This document shows positions 56,777-64,000 of a stretch of 64,000 nt of DNA, piece after piece; positions within the stretch are counted from its first letter, which is position 1; every line of letters starts with the position of its first letter. The notes below the pieces were generated by a model. The model was given only the letters and a program-made list of their open reading frames with translations. It did no database searches and had not been told where the DNA came from. Source of the DNA: Streptomyces cylindrosporus (GTDB taxonomy: Bacteria; Actinomycetota; Actinomycetes; Streptomycetales; Streptomycetaceae); assembly GCF_022698165.1 (NCBI RefSeq), contig NZ_JALDAY010000003.1, forward strand, positions 620,001 through 684,000, in the 5' to 3' direction. Position numbers and translations under genes: made by a program.

Positions 56777-58942
56777 ATGGAGCACACCAGCAACGCGGAA
56801 CTCCGGGCGGCCGCCGACGCGGTCCTGGCCCGCCTCGTCGGGGACGCCACCGGCGCGGCCCGGCTGCGCGAGGACCAGTGGCGGGCGATCGAGGCACTGG
56901 TCGCCGACAGACGCCGCGCGCTCGTCGTGCAGCGCACGGGGTGGGGCAAGTCCGCGGTGTACTTCGTGGCGACGTCGCTGCTGCGGGCCCGCGGCAGCGG
57001 TCCGACGGTGATCGTCTCCCCGCTGCTCGCCCTGATGCGCAACCAGGTCGAGGCCGCGGCCCGGGCCGGCATCCACGCGCGGACGATCAACTCGGCCAAC
57101 ACCGAGGAATGGGAGACCGTCCAGGCCGAGATCGCGGCCGGCGAGGTCGACGTCCTGCTGGTCAGCCCGGAGCGGCTCAACAATCCGGACTTCCGCGACC
57201 AGGTACTGCCCAAGCTGGCCTCCGCCACCGGGCTCCTCGTGGTGGACGAGGCGCACTGCATCTCCGACTGGGGACACGACTTCCGCCCGGACTACCGCCG
57301 ACTGCGCACCATGCTCGCCGACCTCCCGCCCGGCGTACCGGTGCTCGCGACCACCGCGACCGCCAACGCGCGCGTGACCGCCGATGTCGCGGAGCAGCTC
57401 GGCACCGGGGGCGCGTCGGACGCGCTGGTGCTGCGCGGCCCGCTGGACCGGGAGAGCCTGAGCCTGGGCGTGCTGCGGCTGCCGGATGCCGCGCACCGCA
57501 TGGCCTGGCTCGCCGACCATCTGGACGAGCTGCCGGGCTCCGGGATCATCTACACGCTCACGGTGGCCGCCGCCGAGGAGGTCACCGCCTTCCTGCGCCA
57601 ACGCGGCCACACGGTCGCCTCGTACACCGGCAGGACGGAGAACGCGGACCGGCAGCAGGCCGAGGACGACCTCCTCGCGAACAGGGTGAAGGCCCTGGTC
57701 GCCACCTCCGCGCTGGGCATGGGCTTCGACAAGCCGGACCTCGGCTTCGTGGTGCACCTCGGCTCGCCGTCCTCACCGATCGCCTACTACCAGCAGGTGG
57801 GCCGTGCCGGACGCGGCGTCGAGCACGCCGAAGTGCTGCTGCTGCCCGGCCGGGAGGACGAGGCGATCTGGGAGTACTTCGCATCGCTCGCCTTCCCGCC
57901 GGAGGAACTGGTGCGCCGCACACTCGACGTCCTCGCGCGCGCGGACCGCCCCGTGTCGCTGCCCGCGCTGGAACCCCTGGTCGAGCTGCGCCGCTCCCGC
58001 CTGGAGACCATGCTCAAGGTGCTCGACGTGGACGGGGCGGTGCAGCGGGTCAAGGGCGGCTGGATCGCGACCGGCCGGCCGTGGACGTACGAGTCGGAGC
58101 GGTACGAGTGGGTCGCGCGGCAGCGCAAGGCCGAACAGCAGGCGATGCGCGAGTACGCCTCGACGACGGACTGCCGGATGGAGTTCCTGCAGCGCCAGCT
58201 GGACGACGAGGGTGCCAAGCCGTGCGGGCGCTGCGACAACTGCGCGGGGGCGCGCTTCACCGCGGACACGTCCACGGCCGCGCTGGACGCGGCTCGCGTC
58301 GATCTCGGCCGGGCGGGTGTCGAGGTGGAGCCGCGCCGGATGTGGCCGACCGGGCTGCCGTCGATCGGCGTCGACCTCAAGGGCCGCATCCCGGCCGGTG
58401 AACAGGCGGCGCCCGGGCGGGCGTTGGGCCGGCTGTCGGACATCGGCTGGGGCAACCGGCTGCGGCCCATGCTCACGCCCCAGGCCCCGGACGCGCCCGT
58501 GCCGGACGATGTGGCGAAGGCCGTGGTCGGTGTGCTCGTCGACTGGGCCAAGGGGCCCGGCGGCTGGGCATCGGGAGAGGCCGCTGTCCTCGCCCGTCCT
58601 GTGGGTGTCGTCACCGTCGCCTCGCGCACCCGGCCCCAACTGATCGACTCGCTGGGCGCGCGGATCGCGGAAGTCGGCAGGCTGCCGCTGCTCGGCTCCG
58701 TGGAGTACGCGGCCGACGCGCCCCACGTCTCCCGCAGCAACAGCGCGCAGCGCCTCAAGGCTCTGGACGGCACCCTGACCGTGCCCCCGGCGCTCGCCTC
58801 CGCCCTCGCGGACGCCGCAGGCCCCGTCCTGCTCGTCGACGACTACACCGAGACGGGCTGGACGCTCGCGGTCGCGGCCCGCGCGCTCCGGCGGGCCGGC
58901 GCGAAGGAGGTGCTGCCTCTCGTCCTGGCCGTCCAGGGCTGA
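56777..58942 (+). CDS. RecQ-family DNA helicase fused to a phosphoribosyltransferase-like domain
   Basis: A 721-residue fusion. SF2 helicase core: Walker A TGWGKS with Lys58, DEAH at 157-160 ([20 protein letters not shown]), then motif [12 protein letters not shown] and [12 protein letters not shown] RecQ-type zinc site follows (CRMEFLQ... CGRCDNC). The C-terminal ~150 residues are unlike RecQ's HRDC and end in [21 protein letters not shown], the PRPP-loop pattern of type I phosphoribosyltransferases. ATG at 56777 after GGATGGGA. DNA unwinding seems certain; the tail's role is unknown. Confidence 0.9.
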   Translation: MEHTSNAELRAAADAVLARLVGDATGAARLREDQWRAIEALVADRRRALVVQRTGWGKSAVYFVATSLLRARGSGPTVIVSPLLALMRNQVEAAARAGIHARTINSANTEEWETVQAEIAAGEVDVLLVSPERLNNPDFRDQVLPKLASATGLLVVDEAHCISDWGHDFRPDYRRLRTMLADLPPGVPVLATTATANARVTADVAEQLGTGGASDALVLRGPLDRESLSLGVLRLPDAAHRMAWLADHLDELPGSGIIYTLTVAAAEEVTAFLRQRGHTVASYTGRTENADRQQAEDDLLANRVKALVATSALGMGFDKPDLGFVVHLGSPSSPIAYYQQVGRAGRGVEHAEVLLLPGREDEAIWEYFASLAFPPEELVRRTLDVLARADRPVSLPALEPLVELRRSRLETMLKVLDVDGAVQRVKGGWIATGRPWTYESERYEWVARQRKAEQQAMREYASTTDCRMEFLQRQLDDEGAKPCGRCDNCAGARFTADTSTAALDAARVDLGRAGVEVEPRRMWPTGLPSIGVDLKGRIPAGEQAAPGRALGRLSDIGWGNRLRPMLTPQAPDAPVPDDVAKAVVGVLVDWAKGPGGWASGEAAVLARPVGVVTVASRTRPQLIDSLGARIAEVGRLPLLGSVEYAADAPHVSRSNSAQRLKALDGTLTVPPALASALADAAGPVLLVDDYTETGWTLAVAARALRRAGAKEVLPLVLAVQG

Positions 58943-59274
58943 TCGCCGGCCCTCGGGCAGGGACCTCGGCCACATCCTTCCGCCGAGTCGGGCGACGCTC
59001 CTCTGGACCAGCTGTGCCCCAACGGTGTACGAACGCGAGGTGAACGGTCACCTCACGCGTCGCGGCAGTAAGCCCGGGGTAGGGATATAAACCGCGTACC
59101 GCCAGATTCCGGTCAGTGGCCCCAATTGCTCGTTGCCGCATCCAAGTTCGACAGCAAGAATTGAACTCCGCTCCCCGCACGGCTCGTCCGTGGTCCGGTA
59201 GGGCTCTGCTGCGGTGTGCGCTCCCCCGAATCCGACCTCGCCCGCAGTGTGGGCGCGTAGCCGAAGGGAGGACC
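58943..59274. other. Intergenic region with a palindrome and a TATAAA promoter
   Basis: A perfect 7+4+7 palindrome GAGGTGA-ACGG-TCACCTC lies at 59037-59054. TATAAA at 59096-59101 is a probable -10 for the gene at 59275, giving a leader of about 165 nt. GTGA-N4-TCAC resembles, without proving, a BldD-type half-site pair. Confidence 0.55.
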
Positions 59275-59910
59275 GTGACCTTCGCATTCGCTCCGTCCTC
59301 CGCGGCATCCACGTCGACGTCTGCCGACCTGTCCGCCGCTTCCGCCAACCCGCTCGTCCGCATGCTCGAACCGGCGGAGTGGGCCGCCGCCGGCATCCCC
59401 CTGCTGCGCAACCCACGGGAGGTCGTCAGCGGACTGCACTCCCGGCACCGCCCTCGGCCGGCGACCGCGATCGTGGCGGTCCTGGACCCGGACGAACGGC
59501 TGCGCGCCAGCGCCTCGTTCACCCGCCGCCCGGCTCCGGCGGACGGCTGGATGTTCCGGAACGCGCTGCTCGCCCAGCTGCGCCGGGTCATCCCGCACGA
59601 CCTGCGGCTGCGCACCCCGGTACGCACCGCGGTGCTGCTCTACTGCCGCGAGGGGGACGCGCGTTGGACGGAGGAGGACGGCGCATGGATGTGGGGTCTG
59701 CGTGACGCCTGCACGCTGCACGGACTGCGCTGCGGGGCCTACATAACGCTGACCCGGGACGGCTGGCAGGTCCTCGGCGAGGGCCGTGGCGGTCGCCGCC
59801 CGAGCGCCGACTCGTCGCCGGAACCGTTCGGCATGTCAGAGGCCCCGCCTCCGCTGCCGCGTACCGGCGGTGCCGCCTCGGAGGTTCTGCGCCGCGCGGC
59901 AGCCCGCTGA
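59275..59910 (+). CDS. Conserved Streptomyces protein, unknown function (211 aa)
   Basis: GTG at 59275 follows GGGAGGA 4 bp upstream, which fixes the start (TFAFAPSSAASTSTSADLSA). The core (about 28-165) reads NPLVRMLEPAEWAAAGIPLL ... GYITL-type strands with HDLRLRTPVRTAVLLYCREG; there is no known motif, signal or membrane segment. Very similar proteins occur in other Streptomyces, as I recall. It may be soluble and cytoplasmic. It is downstream of the recQ-like gene with its own promoter candidate. Confidence 0.82.
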   Translation: MTFAFAPSSAASTSTSADLSAASANPLVRMLEPAEWAAAGIPLLRNPREVVSGLHSRHRPRPATAIVAVLDPDERLRASASFTRRPAPADGWMFRNALLAQLRRVIPHDLRLRTPVRTAVLLYCREGDARWTEEDGAWMWGLRDACTLHGLRCGAYITLTRDGWQVLGEGRGGRRPSADSSPEPFGMSEAPPPLPRTGGAASEVLRRAAAR

Positions 59911-60158
59911 GCCGACCGGGCCGTACGGCAGGTTCCCGCCGTATGCCGGCACAGCACCTGGGACGAAGACCCGCGCGTACGACGGACACCGTGTCCGCGC
60001 GCGGGCACTCCCGCGGACCAAGGCGGACGACCCGTGTCACGCGCCCTCGGCGGCCACCCCGGCCGTCATCCGAGCATGCCGAAGCGTCCGCCGTGCCGAT
60101 GCCGCAACAAGCGGCGTCGTCCTCGCTCCGGGGTCCCCGTGGACGTCCCGGAGCGGTC

Positions 60159-60797
60159 TCAGACGCCCGCGCCCAGAACCGAGTTGATCTGCTGCGGGTC
60201 GCCGCAGACGATCAGCAGGGCGCCGGCCCGGGCGTGGGCCAGCGGCAGGGCGGTGGCGGCGGCAGTGTCGGGACCACCGTTGACGGCGACCACGACCACG
60301 GGGCGCGAGCCGGCGCGAGAGGCGACGGCGGCGTCGGCGTAGAAGACGTCGTCGCCGACGTCGTGCTGGGCCCAGTAGGAGGCTTCGCCGAAGGACAGTT
60401 CGTGGGCGGCCCACGGGTGCTGTTCGCCGGTGGTGATGACGAGCACGTCGCCGGGGGCGCGTCCCGAGTCCAGCAGCAGGTCCACGGCCTCCTCGGCGGC
60501 GTCGAGCGCGCCTTCGAGCGAGGCCGGGATCAGCTGGATCTGCGGGGTCGCCGGAGCCGCGACGGGGGCAGCGGCGGCTACCGGACCCGAGGGTCCGGGC
60601 TTGGCGGCCACGTCACGCGACGTACGTTGCACCGGCGGAGTGGGCCGGAGCGGACCGGGGCGGCCGGGTCGCGGCGGGGCCGCGGGGCGGGGGCCGGGTA
60701 CGGGGCGAGGGGTCGGCGCGGTGCGGCCACTGGCCGGAGTGGCGCGGGGACCCTGGGCACTCTCGTGAATCTGAGGCTCCTCGGGAATGAGAGGCAT
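60159..60797 (-). CDS. Conserved protein with Pro/Ala-rich N-terminus, unknown function (212 aa)
   Basis: Residues 1-85 are rich in Pro, Ala, Arg and Gly. Residues 90-212 form a compact alpha/beta domain (PASLEGALDAAEEAVDLLLD, VLVITTGEQHPWAAHELSF, VVVVAVNGGPD, ALLIVCGDPQQINSVLG) that looks Rossmann-like. Function unknown. ATG at 60797 has no ribosome site; a perfect palindrome TGATATTTATCA begins 5 bp upstream, so it may be leaderless and repressed. It follows rnhB on the same strand, 69 bp away. Confidence 0.82.
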   Translation of the reverse strand: MPLIPEEPQIHESAQGPRATPASGRTAPTPRPVPGPRPAAPPRPGRPGPLRPTPPVQRTSRDVAAKPGPSGPVAAAAPVAAPATPQIQLIPASLEGALDAAEEAVDLLLDSGRAPGDVLVITTGEQHPWAAHELSFGEASYWAQHDVGDDVFYADAAVASRAGSRPVVVVAVNGGPDTAAATALPLAHARAGALLIVCGDPQQINSVLGAGV

Positions 60798-60801
60798 GAG
60801 C

Positions 60802-60813
60802 TGATATTTATCA
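60802..60813. promoter_or_regulatory. Perfect palindrome TGATATTTATCA at the start of the 60797 gene
   Basis: A 12-bp AT-rich palindrome sits directly upstream of the start codon in a GC-rich genome. It covers the place of a leaderless -10, so it could be operator and promoter together. Confidence 0.6.
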
Positions 60814-60865
60814 AACGTTGGTACGGCTCGCGTCGGGGGGTGGCACATGAGTGCGAGCGGAATCG

Positions 60866-61567
60866 TCAGAAGTCGAAGCCGAGCTGTCCCTCGATCTCCG
60901 GAACGCTTCCGTCCGCCCAACTGCGGGCCTTCTTGAGGTGCCGCCACTGGGGCAGCGCATCAAGATACGCCCACGACAACCGGTGGTACGGGGTGGGGCC
61001 CCGCTCCTCCAGCGCGGCCTTGTGCACGGGAGACGGATACCCGGCATTGTCCGCAAAACCGAAGTCTGCATGGTCGATACCCAGTTCGGCCATCATTTTG
61101 TCGCGCTGAACCTTGGCGATCACCGAAGCCGCCGCGACCGCCACACAGGACCGGTCACCCTTGATCACCGTACGGACCTTCCAGGGCGTCCCGAGATAGT
61201 CGTGCTTCCCGTCGAGGATCACCGCGTCGGGCCGGACGGGCAGCGCCTCCAGGGCTCGGACCGCGGCGAGCCGCAGGGCGGCCGTCATGCCCTGTTCGTC
61301 GATCTCCTCGTGGGAAGCGTGACCGAGGGCGTACGAGGTCACCCACTTCTGCAACTCCTCGGCAAGCACGGTGCGCCGCTTGACGGTGAGCAACTTGGAG
61401 TCGGTGAGGCCTTCGGGGGGCCGGCGCAGTCCGGTGACCGCCGCGCAGACGGTGACAGGTCCGGCCCAGGCACCCCGCCCCACCTCGTCGACACCGGCAA
61501 TGATCTTCGCTCCGGTCGTTGCGCGAAGGGAGCGCTCGACGGTGTGAGTAGGTGGTTCGTACGGCAT
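60866..61567 (-). CDS. rnhB: Ribonuclease HII
   Basis: A 233-residue enzyme that cuts RNA in RNA-DNA hybrids, including single ribonucleotides in DNA. Motif [16 protein letters not shown] carries the catalytic Asp and Glu; DSKLLT and [11 protein letters not shown] follow, the latter with the third acidic residue. The ATG at 61567 gives the family start [11 protein letters not shown]; an upstream in-frame start would add 10 residues. It is followed on the strand by the 60797 gene. Confidence 0.95.
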   Translation of the reverse strand: MPYEPPTHTVERSLRATTGAKIIAGVDEVGRGAWAGPVTVCAAVTGLRRPPEGLTDSKLLTVKRRTVLAEELQKWVTSYALGHASHEEIDEQGMTAALRLAAVRALEALPVRPDAVILDGKHDYLGTPWKVRTVIKGDRSCVAVAAASVIAKVQRDKMMAELGIDHADFGFADNAGYPSPVHKAALEERGPTPYHRLSWAYLDALPQWRHLKKARSWADGSVPEIEGQLGFDF

Positions 61568-61649
61568 GGCGCCCTTAGCGTACGCCTCGGGGATCATCCG
61601 GCGACACCCCGGTTTCCGCGCGCCGCGTCAGAACCCTCCCGAACCCCTT

Positions 61650-62273
61650 TCAGTCGCCGTCGGGCCGCAGGAGCGGAACCATCAACTGGTCGATCATCTC
61701 CTCGATGTCGCGATCCCCCCATTCGCTTCCGCGCATCTTCGAGCGGTACATCATCATGGCCGGAATGGCATCGAAGACATAGCTGTTCGCCGCGTCGGCC
61801 CGCACCTCGTTCCGCTCTATTCCGCGGGCGATGACCTCACGGAGCAACTCGATCGTCGGCTCTACGATCCCGTCGAAGATGACGCTGTGGAAACGCTCGG
61901 CCTGGATCGGATCGCACTCGTGAATCACAGCGCGGACCGCGAACCCGGGGCGCGAGAACATCGCGTCGCGCGCCTGCCTGCACAGCGCAAGCAGATCCTC
62001 GCGCACACTGCCGAGGTCGGGGGCCTCCGCGAAGCTCGGCAGTCCGGCCTGCAGGGCGTCCGCGACGAGATCCTCCTTGGACGGCCAGCGGCGGTAGACC
62101 GCGGCCTTTCCGGTCTGGGCGCCGGCGGCGACGCCCTCCATGGTGAGGCCGTTCCAGCCGACCGTACTGAGTTGTTCCAGGGCGGCATCGAGGATCGCGC
62201 GTTCGAGCACGGCGCCGCGCCGACGGAGGGAGGCCGCCTGAGCGGGGGCGGCCGTCCAGCGCGAGGTAACCAT
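61650..62273 (-). CDS. TetR-family repressor of the adjacent MFS gene
   Basis: A 207-residue regulator. The N-terminal helix-turn-helix (about 22-68) contains MEGVAAGAQTGKAAVYRRWP; the C-terminal ligand domain (about 85-195) is helical and unassigned. ATG at 62273 is chosen over one seven codons upstream because GGAG lies 8 bp before it. It is divergent from a drug-efflux-type MFS gene, with two identical-type operators in the 186-bp gap. It is probably a self-repressing, drug-responsive switch. Confidence 0.93.
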   Translation of the reverse strand: MVTSRWTAAPAQAASLRRRGAVLERAILDAALEQLSTVGWNGLTMEGVAAGAQTGKAAVYRRWPSKEDLVADALQAGLPSFAEAPDLGSVREDLLALCRQARDAMFSRPGFAVRAVIHECDPIQAERFHSVIFDGIVEPTIELLREVIARGIERNEVRADAANSYVFDAIPAMMMYRSKMRGSEWGDRDIEEMIDQLMVPLLRPDGD

Positions 62274-62368
62274 CTGAGTGTCTCCAGCGGGCATGGGGGA
62301 GCGGAGTTTTCGGGGATGTGGAGCGCCGCGCGGCGGCAACGGGGGACCCGCCGTACGACACCAATTTA

Positions 62369-62388
62369 AGTGAACGCTTGCGTTCACT
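62369..62388. promoter_or_regulatory. TetR operator 1
   Basis: AGTGAACG-CTTG-CGTTCACT is a perfect inverted repeat (9 bp per arm with inner 2-bp spacer) about 95 bp upstream of the TetR start. Confidence 0.88.
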
Positions 62389-62416
62389 ATCGGGGACTCA
62401 CTACCTTTGACGCGAC

Positions 62417-62436
62417 AGTGAACGGGATCGTTCACT
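62417..62436. promoter_or_regulatory. TetR operator 2
   Basis: AGTGAACG-GGAT-CGTTCACT repeats the same arms with the same 4-bp spacing, 48 bp from operator 1 and 23 bp before the MFS start. Confidence 0.88.
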
Positions 62437-62459
62437 AACGCGTTCGTGGGGGACCCATA

Positions 62460-64000
62460 GTGACAACCTCTCAATTGATCAAGGACCAGAAGCCAGGTGC
62501 GGCTCGCCGGCAAGGGCATCCCGGCATCGCGCTCGCGGTCATCGCGGCCTGCCAACTCATGGTGGTACTCGACGCGACGATTGTGAACATCGCGCTCCCG
62601 CACATTCAAGACGCGCTCAAGTTCAGCACGACCGACCTCACCTGGGTCGTCAGCGCCTACACACTCACCTTCGGCGGCCTGCTGCTTCTGGGCGGCCGGG
62701 CCGGTGACATCCTCGGCCGCCGCCGGGTCTTCATGACCGGCATCCTGCTGTTCACCTTCGCCTCCCTGCTCGGCGGACTCGCCCAGGAACCCTGGCAGTT
62801 GCTGGCCGCGCGCGTGCTGCAGGGCATGGGTGGCGCGATCGCGTCGCCCACGTCGCTGGCGTTGATCACCACGACCTTCCCCGAGGGCCCGGAACGCAAC
62901 CGGGCCTTCGGCGTCTTCGCCGCGGTCTCCGCGGGCGGCGGTGCGATCGGCCTGCTCGCGGGCGGCATGCTCACCGAGTGGCTCGACTGGCGCTGGGTGC
63001 TCTTCGTGAACGTACCGATCGGCGTGGTGATCGCCCTGCTCACGCCGCTCTACATCAGCGAGTCCGAGCGGCACACCGGCCGCTTCGACATCGTGGGCGC
63101 GGTGACCTCGACAGCGGGTATGGCGGCCCTCGTCTACGGCTTCATCCGGGCCGCGGACGAGGGCTGGCGGGACAGCCTCACCATCGGCTCCTTCGCGGCG
63201 GCCGTCGTCCTGCTGGTGGCCTTCGCGCTCGTCGAGTCCCGGGCCAAGGAACCGATCACGCCGCTGCGGATGTTCGCCGACCGCAACCGCTCGGGCACGT
63301 ACGTGATCATGCTGAGCCTGGCCGCGGCGATGTTCGGCATGTTCTTCTACATCGTGCTCTTCGTGCAGAACGTGCTGGGGTACAGCCCGATCCAGGCCGG
63401 CCTCGCCTTCCTGCCGGTGACGGTTGTGATCGCGCTCGGCGCCGGGCTCTCCCAGCGGTTCCTGCCGGTCCTTGGACCCAAGCCCTTCATGGTCACGGGT
63501 TCGGCGCTCGCGGTGGTCGGCCTGGCCTGGCAGACGCTCATCAGCTCCGACAGCTCGTACGCGGGCGGGGTGCTCGGACCGATGCTGGTGTTCGGCTTCG
63601 GCATGGGCCTCAACTTCGTGACCCTGACGGTGACCGCGGTCTCCGGTGTCGCCCAGCACGAGGCGGGCGCGGCCTCCGGACTGCTCAACGCCATGCAGCA
63701 GGTGGGTGGTTCGCTCGGCCTGTCCATCCTGACCACGGTGTTCGGCTCGGCCAGCAAGGACGAGGCGCAGAAGCAGCTGCCGAAGTTCCTCGCCGACGGT
63801 TCGGCGGAGCAGAAGGCGGAGTTCGCCAAGACGCACCAGCTGCCCGGCGCCTGGGGGCACGAGGTGCTGGCCCAGGGCATCTCGATGGGCTTCGTCGCGG
63901 CGGCTGCCATGGCCGTGCTCGCCCTCGGTACGGCCTGGTTGGTGATCCGGGTCCGCAAGAGCGACCTGGAGGCGCTCGCCGGCACGGCGGGCCCGGCGGT
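62460..64000 (+). CDS. MFS drug-efflux transporter, DHA2 (14-TM) type, truncated by window edge
   Basis: At least 513 residues are present. GTG at 62460 (TTSQLIKDQKPGAARR) is followed by a first membrane segment VIAACQLMVVLDATIVNIAL, which carries the DHA2 motif D1 (LDxTIVNVAL-like), and later motif A-like GRAGDILGRRRVF. A large loop near 410-460 fits the 14-segment class. It should export a hydrophobic drug by proton antiport; the substrate is unknown. It is controlled by the divergent TetR. The end lies past position 64000. Confidence 0.92.
   Translation, partial: MTTSQLIKDQKPGAARRQGHPGIALAVIAACQLMVVLDATIVNIALPHIQDALKFSTTDLTWVVSAYTLTFGGLLLLGGRAGDILGRRRVFMTGILLFTFASLLGGLAQEPWQLLAARVLQGMGGAIASPTSLALITTTFPEGPERNRAFGVFAAVSAGGGAIGLLAGGMLTEWLDWRWVLFVNVPIGVVIALLTPLYISESERHTGRFDIVGAVTSTAGMAALVYGFIRAADEGWRDSLTIGSFAAAVVLLVAFALVESRAKEPITPLRMFADRNRSGTYVIMLSLAAAMFGMFFYIVLFVQNVLGYSPIQAGLAFLPVTVVIALGAGLSQRFLPVLGPKPFMVTGSALAVVGLAWQTLISSDSSYAGGVLGPMLVFGFGMGLNFVTLTVTAVSGVAQHEAGAASGLLNAMQQVGGSLGLSILTTVFGSASKDEAQKQLPKFLADGSAEQKAEFAKTHQLPGAWGHEVLAQGISMGFVAAAAMAVLALGTAWLVIRVRKSDLEALAGTAGPA

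Noticed and set aside
54577..58942. DUF4192 plus RecQ-like pair as an anti-phage island
   Set aside because: The genes are divergent, lie in conserved core order, and no nuclease, toxin or phage-related neighbour supports defence.
61650..63860. A 736-codon minus-strand frame ending in the TetR sequence
   Set aside because: Only the last 207 codons are the TetR gene. The upstream part is antisense to the MFS gene and crosses both operators.

Overview
The window is about 72% G+C by eye, uses high-GC third positions and many GTG/TTG starts, and carries hrdB, whiH, sepH, cutRS, ptsH with a DasR site, and a convergent parC/parE pair. This is core chromosome of a Streptomyces (Actinomycetota). From memory, the order matches the SCO58xx region of S. 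coelicolor (rnhB, whiH, hrdB, parE, parC, ptsH, sepH, cutRS). I could not run a comparison. I see no prophage, IS element, CRISPR array, rRNA or tRNA.

Left part (1-22 kb): a truncated DUF4193 gene, the cutRS two-component system with two extracytoplasmic cysteines in CutS, an unlisted 54-residue protein, ferrochelatase plus an inositol-phosphatase-family gene, an MFS transporter coupled to an FAD sugar/lactone oxidase, sepH (division), a sulfurtransferase, a VOC protein, an operon of DUF5998, a phosphodiesterase and thymidine kinase, a PatA-type acetyltransferase, ptsH under a DasR-like operator, a GntR regulator, an M23 peptidoglycan hydrolase behind a clear c-di-AMP (ydaO-type) riboswitch, and a two-subunit M16 peptidase in which one subunit has lost all metal ligands.

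Middle (22-44 kb): parC and parE face each other and bracket about 17 kb of metabolic and regulatory genes. These are a CobW-type GTPase with a His-rich loop; DUF6082; divergent citrate synthase paralogues, one fused to a DNA-binding domain; an iron-box-controlled thioredoxin-like ferredoxin; a CitA/CitB-like two-component system; an NMT1/TauA-like ABC transporter; an orphan paralogous response regulator; an ActP-like symporter with its DUF485 partner; and a NarL-type two-component system.

Right part (44-64 kb): DUF7455, a secreted trypsin-like protease, hrdB, whiH, a fused ABC transporter with an altered Walker A and a 21-bp coding repeat, a NrtR-like Nudix regulator, a glycogen-debranching-like protein, DUF4192, a RecQ helicase fused to a phosphoribosyltransferase-like tail, two conserved unknowns, rnhB, and a TetR/MFS drug-efflux pair with twin operators. 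The window ends inside the MFS gene.

Nothing here is certainly a new system. The best leads are the RecQ-PRTase fusion, the HTH-fused citrate synthase pair with its palindromic intergenic operator and Asp-to-Glu active-site change, the ABC protein beside whiH, and the CitAB/orphan regulator cluster round an ABC transporter.
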